From: Rhodocyclaceae bacterium
GTDB taxonomy: Bacteria; Pseudomonadota; Gammaproteobacteria; Burkholderiales; Rhodocyclaceae
DNA: 64,000 nucleotides
Reading direction: 5' to 3'
Assembly: GCA_019455325.1 (NCBI GenBank)
Contig: JACFMQ010000007.1
Span: 1-64,000 of the forward strand
Shown: piece after piece, positions 1 to 10,913 of the stretch
Layout: each line of letters opens with the position of its first letter
Position numbering within the stretch: the stretch's first letter is position 1
The notes under the pieces: model-generated
What the model saw: the letters and a program-made list of their open reading frames with translations, nothing else
What the model was told of the DNA's origin: nothing
Databases searched by the model: none
Position numbers and translations under genes: made by a program

Positions 1-1
1 C

Positions 2-250
2 AACAAGATGGCGCCGGCGCTGCGCAAGGTCTACGACCAGATGGCCGAGCCGCGCTGGGTGGTGTCGATGGGCTCCTGTGCCAACGGCGGCGGCTACTAC
101 CACTACTCCTACTCGGTGGTGCGCGGCTGCGACCGCATCGTGCCGGTCGACATCTACGTTCCCGGCTGTCCGCCGACCGCCGAGGCGCTCCTCTACGGGC
201 TGATCCAGCTGCAGAACAAGATCCGCCGCACCAACACCATCGCCCGTTAA
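2..250 (+). CDS. nuoB: NADH-quinone oxidoreductase subunit B (C-terminal part)
   Basis: This is the last 82 codons of the complex I subunit that carries iron-sulfur cluster N2, the final electron donor to quinone in the peripheral arm. The frame is open from the left edge, so the gene begins outside the window. Two of the cluster-N2 cysteines are visible in [15 protein letters not shown] and [14 protein letters not shown], both highly conserved in NuoB. The gene is followed after 18 bases by nuoC, as in the usual nuoABCDEFGHIJKLMN order. The 5' half with the tandem cysteine pair cannot be seen. Confidence 0.95.
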   Translation, partial: NKMAPALRKVYDQMAEPRWVVSMGSCANGGGYYHYSYSVVRGCDRIVPVDIYVPGCPPTAEALLYGLIQLQNKIRRTNTIAR

Positions 251-268
251 TTTCTCCGAGAGCGCCTC

Positions 269-865
269 ATGTCCGCGAAGCTGGAAACACTCAGCCAGAA
301 TCTGGAAAAACACCTCGGCGAGCGCATCAAGTCGAAGAAGCTCGCCCTGGGCGAAGTCACCATCGAGGTCGCCGTCGGCGACTACCTCGACGTCATGCAG
401 ACGCTGCGCGACGAAGCCGAACTGCGCTTCGACGAAGTCGCCGACCTCTGCGGCGTCGACTACGCGACCTACGGCAGCGGCGAGCGGCAGGGGCCGCGCT
501 TCGCCGTCGTCGTGCATCTGCTGTCGGTGGAGAACAACCTGCGCCTGCGCGTGCGCGTCTTCGCCGACAGCGACGACTTCCCGTCGGTGCCGTCGATCAC
601 CGGCCTGTGGGCCAGCGTCAACTGGTTCGAGCGCGAGGCCTTCGATCTCTACGGCATCGTCTTCCCGGGCCACAACGACCTGCGCCGCATCCTCACCGAC
701 TACGGCTTCATCGGCCATCCGTTCCGCAAGGACTTCCCGGTCTCGGGCTACGTCGAGATGCGCTACGACCCGGACCAGCGCCGCGTCATCTACCAGCCGG
801 TGACGATCGAGCCGCGCGAAAACACCCCGCGCATCGTGCGCGAAGAAACCTACGGAGATCTCTGA
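269..865 (+). CDS. nuoC: NADH-quinone oxidoreductase subunit C (30 kDa)
   Basis: Peripheral-arm subunit of complex I; it has no cofactor and packs against NuoD near the quinone site. The 198-residue length matches the separate betaproteobacterial NuoC, not the NuoCD fusion of enterics. The family signature around [18 protein letters not shown], followed by [21 protein letters not shown], is intact. The start ATG follows a purine-rich stretch (ccgagagcgcctc). nuoD begins one base after the stop, so the genes are co-transcribed and probably translationally coupled. Confidence 0.96.
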   Translation: MSAKLETLSQNLEKHLGERIKSKKLALGEVTIEVAVGDYLDVMQTLRDEAELRFDEVADLCGVDYATYGSGERQGPRFAVVVHLLSVENNLRLRVRVFADSDDFPSVPSITGLWASVNWFEREAFDLYGIVFPGHNDLRRILTDYGFIGHPFRKDFPVSGYVEMRYDPDQRRVIYQPVTIEPRENTPRIVREETYGDL

Positions 866-866
866 G

Positions 867-2120
867 ATGGCCGAGATCCATAGCTATACCCTGAACTTCG
901 GCCCGCAGCACCCGGCCGCGCACGGCGTGCTGCGCCTGGTGCTGGAAATGGACGGCGAAGTCGTCCTGCGCGCCGATCCGCACATCGGCCTGCTGCACCG
1001 CGCCACCGAGAAGCTCGCCGAGACGCGCACCTGGGTCCAGTCCGTGCCGTACATGGACCGTCTCGACTACTGCTCGATGATGGTCAACGAGCACGCCTAC
1101 TGCTTGGCCATCGAGAAGCTGCTGCAGGTCGAGGTGCCGGTGCGCGCGCAGTACATCCGCGTTCTCTTCGACGAGATTACGCGCATCCTCAACCACCTGC
1201 TGTGGGTCGGCTGTCACGGTCTCGACGTCGGCGCCATGACCATGGTGCTCTACGCCTTCCGCGAGCGCGAGGATCTGGTCGACGCCTACGAGGCCGTGTC
1301 CGGCGCGCGCATGCACGCCGCCTACTACCGTCCGGGCGGCGTCTATCGCGACCTGCCGGACCGCATGCCGCAGTACACCGAGAACAAGTGGAAGAAGGGC
1401 GCCGACCTGAAGGCGCTGAACGAGGCGCGCTCCGGCTCGCTGCTCGACTTCCTGGAAGACTTCACCAACCGCTTCCCGAAGCTGCTCGACGAATACGAGA
1501 CGCTGCTCACCGACAACCGCATCTGGAAGCAGCGCCTGGTCGACGTCGGCATCGTCACGCCGGAACGCGCGCTGCAGCTCGGCTTCTCCGGCGCCATGCT
1601 GCGCGGTTCGGGCATCGCCTGGGATCTGCGCAAGAAGCAGCCGTACGAGGTCTATGACCGCCTCGACTTCGACATCCCGGTCGGCGTCACCGGCGACTCC
1701 TACAGCCGCTACCTGGTGCGCATGGAAGAGATGCGTCAGTCGAACCGCATCATGAAGCAGTGCATCGACTGGCTGCGCAAGAATCCCGGCCCGGTCATCA
1801 CCGATAACTACAAGGTGGCGCCGCCGCCGCGCGAGAGCATGAAGTCGAACATGGAGGAGCTGATCCACCACTTCAAGCTCTTCTCCGAGGGCATCCACGT
1901 GCCGGAGGGCGAAGCCTACGCCGCCGTCGAGCATCCGAAGGGCGAGTTCGGCATCTACTTCGTCTCCGACGGCGCCAACAAGCCGTACCGCATGAAGATT
2001 CGCGCGCCGGGCTATGTGCACCTCTCGGCCATGGACGAGATGGCGCGCGGCCACATGCTTGCCGATGTCGTCACGATCATCGGTTCCCAGGACGTCGTTT
2101 TTGGTGAGATTGACCGCTGA
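867..2120 (+). CDS. nuoD: NADH-quinone oxidoreductase subunit D (49 kDa)
   Basis: Forms the quinone-binding cavity of complex I together with NuoB; it descends from the large subunit of [NiFe] hydrogenases but lacks the metal-binding cysteines. 417 residues is the normal length. The N-terminal signature [16 protein letters not shown] includes the conserved histidine at the quinone site, and [11 protein letters not shown] and [14 protein letters not shown] mark the conserved C-terminus. The stop codon shares its last base with the first base of the nuoE ATG. Confidence 0.97.
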   Translation: MAEIHSYTLNFGPQHPAAHGVLRLVLEMDGEVVLRADPHIGLLHRATEKLAETRTWVQSVPYMDRLDYCSMMVNEHAYCLAIEKLLQVEVPVRAQYIRVLFDEITRILNHLLWVGCHGLDVGAMTMVLYAFREREDLVDAYEAVSGARMHAAYYRPGGVYRDLPDRMPQYTENKWKKGADLKALNEARSGSLLDFLEDFTNRFPKLLDEYETLLTDNRIWKQRLVDVGIVTPERALQLGFSGAMLRGSGIAWDLRKKQPYEVYDRLDFDIPVGVTGDSYSRYLVRMEEMRQSNRIMKQCIDWLRKNPGPVITDNYKVAPPPRESMKSNMEELIHHFKLFSEGIHVPEGEAYAAVEHPKGEFGIYFVSDGANKPYRMKIRAPGYVHLSAMDEMARGHMLADVVTIIGSQDVVFGEIDR

Positions 2121-2593
2121 TGCTGACTCCCGAATCCCTCAAGAAGATCGACCGCGAACTGGCGAAGTATCCGGCCGACCAGCGCCAGTCGGCGATCATG
2201 GCCGGTCTGGCCATCGCCCAGGAAGAGAAGGGCTGGCTGGCTTCCGAAACCATCGAGGAAGTCGCCCGCTACATCGGCATCGAGCCGATCGCCGCGTATG
2301 AAGTCGCTTCCTTCTACAACATGTACGACCTGCAGCCGGTCGGCAGGTACAAGCTGACGGTGTGCACCAACCTGCCGTGCATGCTCACCGGCGGCGTCGA
2401 TGCCGGCGAGTACCTGAAGCGGAAGCTCGGCATCGACTACAACGAGACCACGGCGGACGGCAAGTTCACGCTCAAGCAGGGCGAGTGCATGGGCGCCTGC
2501 GGCGACGCGCCGGTGATGATCGTCAACAACCGCAAGATGTGCTCGTGGATGAATCCGGAGCAGATCGACAAATTGCTGGCGGAGCTCGAATAA
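2120..2593 (+). CDS. nuoE: NADH-quinone oxidoreductase subunit E (24 kDa)
   Basis: Thioredoxin-fold subunit that carries [2Fe-2S] cluster N1a next to NuoF in the NADH dehydrogenase module. All four ligands are present, as CTNLPC and GECMGAC with the family spacing. The 157-residue length is typical. The start overlaps the last base of nuoD, and the TAA stop shares an A with the nuoF ATG (TAATG), a classic translational coupling. It is a useful comparison for the N-terminal domain of HoxF later in the window, which has lost most of these cysteines. Confidence 0.96.
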   Translation: MLTPESLKKIDRELAKYPADQRQSAIMAGLAIAQEEKGWLASETIEEVARYIGIEPIAAYEVASFYNMYDLQPVGRYKLTVCTNLPCMLTGGVDAGEYLKRKLGIDYNETTADGKFTLKQGECMGACGDAPVMIVNNRKMCSWMNPEQIDKLLAELE

Positions 2594-3921
2594 TGGCGAT
2601 CCTCGGTGCAATCGACCCGGTCCTCTCGGCCGGGCTGGACGGCGACAACGCGTGGCGTCTCGCCGACTACGTCAAGCGCGGCGGCTACAAGGCGCTGAAG
2701 CGCATCCTCGAAGAAAAGATTCCACAGGAGCAGGTCATCGCCGAGGTGAAGACCTCGGTGCTGCGCGGCCGCGGCGGCGCCGGCTTTCCGACCGGCCTGA
2801 AGTGGTCGTTCATGCCGCGCTCGTTCCCCGGCGACAAGTACGTCGTCTGCAACTCGGACGAGGGCGAGCCGGGCACCTTCAAGGACCGCGACATCCTGCG
2901 CTACAACCCGCACTCGGTGATCGAGGGCATGGCCATCGCCGCCTACGCGATGGGCGCCAACCGCGGCTACAACTACATCCACGGCGAAGTCTGGGAAATC
3001 TACACGCGCTTCGAGGAAGCGCTCGACGAGGCGCGCGCCGCCGGCCTCCTCGGCCGGGACATCCTCGGCTCCGGCTTCGACTTCGACCTCTTCGCGCACC
3101 ACGGCTACGGCGCCTACATCTGCGGCGAGGAAACCGCGCTGCTTGAATCGATCGAGGGCAAGAAGGGCCAGCCGCGCTTCAAGCCGCCGTTCCCGGCCTC
3201 GTTCGGCCTCTACGGCAAGCCGACGACGATCAACAACACCGAGACCTTCGGCTCGATCCCGTTCATCCTGAACATGGGCGGCCAGGCCTTCCTGGAAGCC
3301 GGCAAGCCGAACAACGGCGGCACCAAGCTCTTTTCGATCTCGGGCCACGTCAATCGCCCCGGAAACTACGAGATCCCGCTCGGCACGCCGTTCGCGACGC
3401 TGCTCGAAATGGCCGGCGGCATGCGCGGCGGCCGCAAGCTGAAGGCCTGCATCCCCGGCGGTTCGTCGGCGCCGGTGGTTCCGGGCGACATCATGATGGA
3501 CACGACGATGGACTACGATTCCATCGCCAAGGCCGGTTCGATGCTCGGCTCCGGCGCGGTGATCATCATGGACGAGACGACCTGCATGGTGAAGGCGCTC
3601 GAACGCCTCTCCTTCTTCTACTTCGAAGAGTCCTGCGGCCAGTGCACGCCCTGCCGCGAAGGCACCTCGTGGCTGTACAAGATCGTGCATCGCATCGAGA
3701 ACGGCGCGGGCCGCCCGGAAGACCTGGGCATGCTCAACAGCGTCCTCAACAACATCATGGGCCGCACCATCTGCGCCCTCGGCGATGCCGCCTCGCTGCC
3801 GGTGCAGAGCTTCACCAAGCACTTCGCCAGCGAGTTCGAATACCACATCGAACACAAGAAGTGCCTCGTTCCTGCCGACGTCCAGCGCGCCGGCAGCGGC
3901 TTCTTCACGGCTAAGGCTTAA
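2593..3921 (+). CDS. nuoF: NADH-quinone oxidoreductase subunit F (51 kDa, NADH/FMN)
   Basis: Entry point of electrons into complex I: it binds NADH, FMN and [4Fe-4S] cluster N3. The start was set at the ATG overlapping the nuoE stop, giving 442 residues beginning [11 protein letters not shown]; the frame is open further upstream, but that stretch lies inside nuoE. The glycine-rich NADH/FMN motif [13 protein letters not shown], the [12 protein letters not shown] cluster motif and the distal cysteine in [10 protein letters not shown] are all present. nuoG follows after 11 bases. Confidence 0.96.
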   Translation: MAILGAIDPVLSAGLDGDNAWRLADYVKRGGYKALKRILEEKIPQEQVIAEVKTSVLRGRGGAGFPTGLKWSFMPRSFPGDKYVVCNSDEGEPGTFKDRDILRYNPHSVIEGMAIAAYAMGANRGYNYIHGEVWEIYTRFEEALDEARAAGLLGRDILGSGFDFDLFAHHGYGAYICGEETALLESIEGKKGQPRFKPPFPASFGLYGKPTTINNTETFGSIPFILNMGGQAFLEAGKPNNGGTKLFSISGHVNRPGNYEIPLGTPFATLLEMAGGMRGGRKLKACIPGGSSAPVVPGDIMMDTTMDYDSIAKAGSMLGSGAVIIMDETTCMVKALERLSFFYFEESCGQCTPCREGTSWLYKIVHRIENGAGRPEDLGMLNSVLNNIMGRTICALGDAASLPVQSFTKHFASEFEYHIEHKKCLVPADVQRAGSGFFTAKA

Positions 3922-3932
3922 GGTACACGGAC

Positions 3933-6269
3933 ATGCTGGAAATCGAAATCGACGGCAAGCAGGTACAGGTCCCGGACGGCAGCACCGTCATGGACGCCGC
4001 CCAGCAGGTCGGGGCCTACATCCCGCACTTCTGCTACCACAAGAAACTCTCGATCGCCGCCAACTGCCGCATGTGCCTGGTGCAGGTCGAGAAGGCGCCG
4101 AAGCCGCTGCCCGCCTGCGCGACGCCGGTGACCAACGGCATGAAGGTATTCACGCACTCCGATCTGGCCGTCAAGGCGCAGAAGGGCGTGATGGAGTTTC
4201 TGCTGATCAACCACCCGCTCGACTGCCCGATCTGCGACCAGGGCGGCGAGTGCCAGTTGCAGGATCTGGCCGTCGGCTACGGCGCCGGCGGCTCGCGCTA
4301 CCAGGAAGAGAAGCGCGTCGTCTTCCACAAGAACGTTGGCCCGCTGATCTCGATGGAGGAGATGAGCCGCTGCATCCATTGCACCCGTTGCGTGCGCTTC
4401 GGCCAGGAAATCGCCGGCATCATGGAACTCGGCATGGCCAACCGCAACATGCACTCCGAGATCCAGACCTTCGTCGGCCGCTCGGTCGACTCCGAGCTGT
4501 CGGGCAACATGATCGACCTGTGCCCGGTCGGCGCACTCACTTCCAAGCCGTTCCGCTACGCCGCCCGTTCTTGGGAATTGCAGCGCCGCAAGTCGGTCAG
4601 CCCGCACGACGCCGTCGGCGCCAACCTCGTCGTCCAGGTCAAGAACAGCCGAGTCATGCGCGTCCTGCCGCGCGAGAACGAGGAGGTCAACGAGTGCTGG
4701 ATCTCCGACAAGGACCGTTTCTCGTACGAGGCGGTGAATAGCGACGCCCGCCTGACGAAGCCGATGATCCGCGTCGACGGCCAACTGCGCGAGGTCGAAT
4801 GGAACGTCGCCCTCGACTACGTGGCGCACGGCCTCAACGACGTCGTCCGCGAGCACGGCCCGTCGGCGCTCGGCGCGCTCGCCTCGCCGCATTCGACGCT
4901 GGAAGAGCTGGCGCTCTTGAAGAAGGTCGTCGCCGGCCTCGGCTCGAAGAACATCGACTTCCGCCTGCGCCGCCGCGACTTCTCGGCCGACGGCAAGCTC
5001 GCCGGCCGGCCGTGGCTCGGCCTCAAGTTCGCCGAGATCGCCGACCTCGACGCGGCGCTGGTCATCGGCAGCTTCCTGCGCAAGGAGCAGCCGCTGATCG
5101 CGCAGCGCCTGCGCCAGGCTGCCAAGAAATTCACCAAGCTCAGTCTCGTCACCGTCGGCGGCGACGATCAACTGATCAAGCTGCATCAGAACTTCAGCGT
5201 TTCGCCGTCCGACCTCGTGCTGGTGGTCGCCGCCATCGTCAAGGCCGCGGCCTACGCCAAGGGCGTGCCGGCAATTTCGGGCTTCGACGGCATCGAGCCG
5301 TGCGACAAGGCCAAGGCCATCGCGCAGAGCCTGATCGAAGGCGAGAAGCGGCACATCTTCCTCGGCAACGTCGCCGAGCAGCACCCGCAGGCTGCCGCGC
5401 TGCACGCGCTGGCGCAGGAGCTGGCGAAGCTCACCGGCGCCGGCTTCGGCTTCCTCGGCGAGGCAGCGAACAGCCTCGGCGGCTACGTCGCCGGCGCGCT
5501 GCCGACGGCCAACGGCTTGAACGCCTACGAGATGCTGGCGCAGCCGCGCCAGGCCTACGTCGTGCTCGGCGCCGACCTCGACCGCGACGCGCACAACGGC
5601 CAGCTCGCCGTCGCCGCGCTCAAGCAGGCGGCGCTGACCGTCGTCCTGACGCCGTTCAAGGACGGCGCCATGGCCGAATGCGCTGACGCGCTGCTGCCGA
5701 TCTCGCCCTTCACCGAAACTTCCGGCACCTTCGTCAATACTGAGGGCCGCGTCCAGCGCTTCAACGGCGTCGTCCCGCCGCTGGGCGAGGCGCGTCCGGG
5801 CTGGAAGGTGCTGCGCGTGCTCGGCAACGTGCTCGGCCTTGCCGGCTTCGACTTCACGTCGAGCGAAGCGGTGCGCGACACCGTGGTCTCGGCCAATGCC
5901 GAGTTCGTCACCGGCCTCGACAACGGCGTCAAGGACGTGGTGCCGGCGATGGGCGAGCGCGCTGCCGGCCTGCAGCGCATCGGCGACGTGCCGATCCACT
6001 TCGCCGACCCGCTGGCGCGCCGCGCGCCGGCGCTGCAAGCGACCCGCGACGCGGCGCCGCCGACGGCGCGCATGTGCGCGGCGACGCTGGCCGAGGCCGG
6101 CCTAGCCGACGGCGCCGGCGTCGTCGTCCGCCAGGGGGCGGGCAGCGCGGCACTGGTCGCGAAACTCGATGAAACGGTGCCGGCCGGCTGCGTTCGCGTC
6201 GCCGCCGCGCATGCAACGACCGCCGGTCTGGGCGACCTGTTCGGCGCGATTACCGTGGAGCGTGCGTAA
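3933..6269 (+). CDS. nuoG: NADH-quinone oxidoreductase subunit G (75 kDa)
   Basis: Largest peripheral subunit (778 residues), carrying clusters N1b, N4 and N5 and an inactive molybdopterin-oxidoreductase-like C-terminal domain. An N-terminal ferredoxin-like domain has the cysteines in HFCYHKKLSIAANCRMCLV. Next come HPLDCPICDQGGECQLQD, the CIHCTRC four-iron motif and DLCPVGALTSKPF. The C-terminal half is alanine-rich and less conserved, as usual in betaproteobacteria. The stop abuts the nuoH start with no gap. Confidence 0.95.
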   Translation: MLEIEIDGKQVQVPDGSTVMDAAQQVGAYIPHFCYHKKLSIAANCRMCLVQVEKAPKPLPACATPVTNGMKVFTHSDLAVKAQKGVMEFLLINHPLDCPICDQGGECQLQDLAVGYGAGGSRYQEEKRVVFHKNVGPLISMEEMSRCIHCTRCVRFGQEIAGIMELGMANRNMHSEIQTFVGRSVDSELSGNMIDLCPVGALTSKPFRYAARSWELQRRKSVSPHDAVGANLVVQVKNSRVMRVLPRENEEVNECWISDKDRFSYEAVNSDARLTKPMIRVDGQLREVEWNVALDYVAHGLNDVVREHGPSALGALASPHSTLEELALLKKVVAGLGSKNIDFRLRRRDFSADGKLAGRPWLGLKFAEIADLDAALVIGSFLRKEQPLIAQRLRQAAKKFTKLSLVTVGGDDQLIKLHQNFSVSPSDLVLVVAAIVKAAAYAKGVPAISGFDGIEPCDKAKAIAQSLIEGEKRHIFLGNVAEQHPQAAALHALAQELAKLTGAGFGFLGEAANSLGGYVAGALPTANGLNAYEMLAQPRQAYVVLGADLDRDAHNGQLAVAALKQAALTVVLTPFKDGAMAECADALLPISPFTETSGTFVNTEGRVQRFNGVVPPLGEARPGWKVLRVLGNVLGLAGFDFTSSEAVRDTVVSANAEFVTGLDNGVKDVVPAMGERAAGLQRIGDVPIHFADPLARRAPALQATRDAAPPTARMCAATLAEAGLADGAGVVVRQGAGSAALVAKLDETVPAGCVRVAAAHATTAGLGDLFGAITVERA

Positions 6270-7319
<1,050 letters not shown>

Positions 7320-7329
7320 GAGGCTAGAC

Positions 7330-7818
7330 ATGGGTGCCATCAAGGAAGTATTCAACAGCCTGCTCCTCAAGGAGCTGTTCAAGGGCATGTCGGTCACCGG
7401 GCGCTACCTGTTCGCCCGCAAGATCACCGTCCAGTATCCCGAGGAAAAGACGCCGCAGAGCGCCCGCTTCCGCGGCCTGCACGCGCTGCGCCGCTATCCG
7501 AACGGCGAGGAGCGCTGCATCGCCTGCAAGCTGTGCGAGGCGGTCTGCCCGGCGCTGGCCATCACCATCGAATCCGACCAGCGCGAGGACGGCTCGCGCC
7601 GCACGACGCGCTACGACATCGACCTGACCAAGTGCATCTTCTGCGGCTTCTGCGAGGAAGCCTGTCCGGTCGACGCCATCGTCGAGACGCGCATCTTCGA
7701 GTATCACGGCGAGAAGCGCGGCGACCTGTACTACACCAAGCCCATGCTGCTGGCCAACGGCGACCGCTACGAAGCGCAGATCGCGGCCGACCGCGAGGCC
7801 GACGCCAAATATCGCTGA
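7330..7818 (+). CDS. nuoI: NADH-quinone oxidoreductase subunit I (2x[4Fe-4S])
   Basis: Ferredoxin-like subunit (162 residues) carrying clusters N6a and N6b that pass electrons to N2 in NuoB. Two complete CxxCxxCxxxCP motifs are visible, [12 protein letters not shown] and [12 protein letters not shown], about 40 residues apart. The N-terminus [15 protein letters not shown] is the amphipathic anchor found in this family. It lies between nuoH and nuoJ with short spacers. Confidence 0.97.
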   Translation: MGAIKEVFNSLLLKELFKGMSVTGRYLFARKITVQYPEEKTPQSARFRGLHALRRYPNGEERCIACKLCEAVCPALAITIESDQREDGSRRTTRYDIDLTKCIFCGFCEEACPVDAIVETRIFEYHGEKRGDLYYTKPMLLANGDRYEAQIAADREADAKYR

Positions 7819-7828
7819 ACGGGGACGA

Positions 7829-8434
7829 ATGATGGAGTTCAAGACAGTCGTTTTCTATTGCCTGGCAGCGATCCTGGTGTATGCCGCGCTGCGCGTGATC
7901 ACCGCGCGCCATCCGGTGGTCGCCGTGCTGCACCTGATCCTCGCCTTCTTCTCGGCCGGCGGCGTCTGGGCGCTGCTGCAGGCCGAGTTCCTGGCCATCG
8001 GCATCATCCTCATCTACGTCGGCGCGGTCATGGTGCTGCTGCTCTTCGTCGTCATGATGCTCGACATCAACGTCGATCGCCTGCGCGAGAAGTTCTGGCG
8101 CTACCTGCCGCTCGGCGCCATCGTCGGCGCGGTCATGCTCTTCGAGCTCGGCGCCGTGTTGAGCGCCAACTACATGGGCGTGGCCCTGTCCGACGCGCCG
8201 CAGATGGCGGCCGACGGCTCGAACACGAAGGAACTGGCGCGGCTCCTGGTGAGCGAGCACGCCTACCCGTTCATCCTCGCCGCCGTCATCCTGCTGGTCG
8301 CCACCATCGCCGCGGTGGTGCTCACGCACCGCGGCAAGAAGCCGAGCAAGGCGAAGGATCCGGCCGAGCAGATCCGCGTCCGCGCCGCCGACCGCGTGCG
8401 CGTGCTGCAGATGCCTGCGGAAGGCAAGGACTGA
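7829..8434 (+). CDS. nuoJ: NADH-quinone oxidoreductase subunit J
   Basis: Small membrane subunit (201 residues, five hydrophobic segments) whose third helix carries a pi-bulge important for coupling in complex I. Recognised from the conserved segment [25 protein letters not shown]. Two consecutive ATG codons (7829 and 7832) follow a GGGGACG ribosome site, so the true N-terminus could be one residue shorter. The charged C-terminal tail after the last helix ([13 protein letters not shown]) is family-typical. A 70-base gap separates it from nuoK. Confidence 0.95.
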   Translation: MMEFKTVVFYCLAAILVYAALRVITARHPVVAVLHLILAFFSAGGVWALLQAEFLAIGIILIYVGAVMVLLLFVVMMLDINVDRLREKFWRYLPLGAIVGAVMLFELGAVLSANYMGVALSDAPQMAADGSNTKELARLLVSEHAYPFILAAVILLVATIAAVVLTHRGKKPSKAKDPAEQIRVRAADRVRVLQMPAEGKD

Positions 8435-8504
8435 TAGCGAAGAAGCATCGGAGGCGGCGGGCCCGGCCCGCTCGCCCGGAAAAGACGAACAATTGGGGGT
8501 AACC

Positions 8505-8810
8505 TTGCTGACACTCTCGCATTTCCTGATCCTCGGCGCGATCCTCTTCTCGATCGGCGTCGTCGGCATCTTCCTCAACCGGAAGAACCTGATCGTGCTG
8601 ATGATGGCGCTCGAGCTGATGCTGCTGGCGGTGAACATGAACTTCGTCGCCTTCTCGCATTTCCTCGGCGACATGGCCGGACAGGTGTTCGTCCTGTTCA
8701 TTCTCACCGTTGCCGCCGCCGAGGCGGCGATCGGTCTCGCCATCCTGGTCGTGCTGTTCCGCAACCTGCAGTCGATCCACGTGGATGACCTGGGCAGCCT
8801 GAAGGGTTAA
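8505..8810 (+). CDS. nuoK: NADH-quinone oxidoreductase subunit K (TTG start)
   Basis: Mrp-antiporter-related small membrane subunit with three helices and the conserved glutamates of the proton path, one in the segment [20 protein letters not shown] place the start at TTG 8505, because a GGGGG ribosome site sits about five bases before it and the protein is then 101 residues, the standard NuoK length. An upstream TTG at 8493 would add four residues but has no ribosome site. No ATG is available near the N-terminus. nuoL begins two bases after the stop. Confidence 0.93.
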   Translation: MLTLSHFLILGAILFSIGVVGIFLNRKNLIVLMMALELMLLAVNMNFVAFSHFLGDMAGQVFVLFILTVAAAEAAIGLAILVVLFRNLQSIHVDDLGSLKG

Positions 8811-8812
8811 GC

Positions 8813-10891
8813 ATGGAAATGAAGAGCCTCTATCTGCTGGTGCCGCTGGCGCCCCTCGTCGGCGCGATGATCGCCGGCCTGTTCTGCCGCATCATCCCGC
8901 GCTGGGTGGCGCACACCGCGACCATCGCCGGCGTCGCCGTCGCCTTCGTCGCCTCGTGCTTCATCTTCAAGGACGTGATGGCCGGCAACACCTTCAACGG
9001 CCCGGTCTACCAGTGGCTGACCTCCGGCGACTACCGCTTCGAGGTCGGCTTCCTGATCGACTCGCTGACGGCGACGATGATGCTGGTGGTGACCTCGGTG
9101 TCGCTGATGGTGCACGTCTACACCATCGGCTACATGCAGGAAGACCCGGGCTACAACCGCTTCTTCAGCTACATCTCGCTGTTCACCTTCTCGATGCTGA
9201 TGCTCGTCATGAGCAACAACTTCATGCAGCTCTTCTTCGGCTGGGAGGCGGTGGGCCTGGTCTCGTACCTGCTGATCGGCTTCTGGTACACCCGGCCGAC
9301 GGCGATCTTCGCCAACATGAAGGCCTTCCTGGTCAACCGCGTCGGCGACTTCGGCTTCATCCTCGGCATCGGCCTGATCCTCGCCTGGTTCGGCTCGCTC
9401 GACTACAAGACCGTGTTCGAGGCGGCGCCGCAGTTCGCCGACAAGACGATCAACATCTGGGGCGCGGCCGAGTGGTCGCTGATGAGCGTCACCTGCATCC
9501 TGCTGTTCATCGGCGCCATGGGCAAGTCGGCGCAGGTGCCGCTGCACGTCTGGCTGCCGGACTCGATGGAAGGCCCGACGCCGATCTCGGCGCTGATCCA
9601 CGCGGCGACGATGGTCACCGCCGGCATCTTCATGGTCGCGCGCATGTCGCCGCTGTTCGAGCTGTCGACGACGGCGCTCTCCTTCGTCATCGTCATCGGC
9701 GCCATCACCGCGCTGTTCATGGGCTTCCTCGGCATCATCCAGAACGACATCAAGCGCGTCGTCGCCTACTCGACGCTGTCGCAGCTCGGCTACATGACCG
9801 TGGCGCTCGGCGCCTCGGCCTACTCGGTGGCGATCTTCCACCTGATGACGCACGCCTTCTTCAAGGCGCTGCTGTTCCTCGCCGCCGGCTCGGTGATCAT
9901 CGGCATGCACCACGACCAGGACATCCGCAACATGGGCGGCCTGCGCAAATACATGCCGGTGACCTGGATCACCTCGCTGATCGGCTCGCTTGCGCTGATC
10001 GGCACGCCGCTGTTCGCCGGCTTCTACTCCAAGGACATGATCATCGAGGCGGTCAAGTACTCGACCGTGCCGGGCGCCGGCTTCGCCTACTTCGCCGTGC
10101 TCGCCGGCGTCTTCGTCACCGCCTTCTACTCGTTCCGCATGTACTTCCTGGTCTTCCACGGCGAGGAGCGCTTCGGCAAGGCGCACGCTGACCACGGCCA
10201 CGCCGCGGCGCACGACGATCACGCCGCCGCCCATGGCGACGATCACGCTCACGGCGATGGCCACGACGCGCACGACGACCACGACGAGCACCACCACGGC
10301 CTGGCGCCGGGCCAGAAGCCGCACGAGTCGCCGTGGGTGGTGACGCTGCCGCTCGTGGCGCTGGCCGTGCCGTCGGTGATCATCGGCTACATCGGCATCG
10401 GCCCGATGCTCTTCGGCGATTTCTTCAAGGACGTGATCCACGTCGATGCCGCCGCGCACCCGGCGATGGCCGTGCTCGCCGAGCACTTCCACGGCGCCGG
10501 CGCGCTCGCCATGCACGCCTTCGTCACGCTGCCGTTCTGGCTGGCGCTCGCCGGCGTCGTCGTCTCCTGGTACTTCTACATGAAGCGCCCGGACATCCCG
10601 GCGGCGATCAAGGCCCGCTTCGAGTGGCTGTACACCCTCCTCGACAACAAGTACTACTTCGACAGGTTCAACGAAGTCTTCTTCGCCGGCGGCGCGAAGA
10701 AGCTCGGCACGGGCCTGTGGAAGGGCGGCGACGTGGCGGTGATCGACGGCGTGATGGTCAACGGTTCGGCGAAGGCGGTGGGCTGGATCGCCTCCGTCGT
10801 CCGCTTCTTCCAGACCGGTCACATCTACAGCTACGCCTTCACCATGATCATTGGTCTGGTTGTGCTGCTGACCTTCTGGGTCCGCGCCTGA
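8813..10891 (+). CDS. nuoL: NADH-quinone oxidoreductase subunit L with His-rich loop
   Basis: Distal antiporter-like proton-pumping subunit (692 residues), including the long lateral helix that runs along NuoM and NuoN. Family signatures FFGWEAVGLVSYLLIGFW, GKSAQVPLHVWLPDSMEGP and NDIKRVVAYSTLSQLGYM are intact. Between roughly residues 460 and 503 lies a soluble loop very rich in His, Asp and Ala (about 18 histidines in 45 residues), ending in the common GLAPGQKPHESPW. The loop is longer and more histidine-rich than in E. coli and might bind metal, though this is inference. Confidence 0.96.
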   Translation: MEMKSLYLLVPLAPLVGAMIAGLFCRIIPRWVAHTATIAGVAVAFVASCFIFKDVMAGNTFNGPVYQWLTSGDYRFEVGFLIDSLTATMMLVVTSVSLMVHVYTIGYMQEDPGYNRFFSYISLFTFSMLMLVMSNNFMQLFFGWEAVGLVSYLLIGFWYTRPTAIFANMKAFLVNRVGDFGFILGIGLILAWFGSLDYKTVFEAAPQFADKTINIWGAAEWSLMSVTCILLFIGAMGKSAQVPLHVWLPDSMEGPTPISALIHAATMVTAGIFMVARMSPLFELSTTALSFVIVIGAITALFMGFLGIIQNDIKRVVAYSTLSQLGYMTVALGASAYSVAIFHLMTHAFFKALLFLAAGSVIIGMHHDQDIRNMGGLRKYMPVTWITSLIGSLALIGTPLFAGFYSKDMIIEAVKYSTVPGAGFAYFAVLAGVFVTAFYSFRMYFLVFHGEERFGKAHADHGHAAAHDDHAAAHGDDHAHGDGHDAHDDHDEHHHGLAPGQKPHESPWVVTLPLVALAVPSVIIGYIGIGPMLFGDFFKDVIHVDAAAHPAMAVLAEHFHGAGALAMHAFVTLPFWLALAGVVVSWYFYMKRPDIPAAIKARFEWLYTLLDNKYYFDRFNEVFFAGGAKKLGTGLWKGGDVAVIDGVMVNGSAKAVGWIASVVRFFQTGHIYSYAFTMIIGLVVLLTFWVRA

Positions 10892-10913
10892 TAAGAACGA
10901 AACTGGGAACGAT

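Noticed and set aside
786-2054. Long open frame antisense to nuoD, and many other long antisense or shifted frames
   Set aside because: High third-position GC keeps alternative frames open; their translations are low-complexity Arg/Ala/His sequence without domains or ribosome sites.
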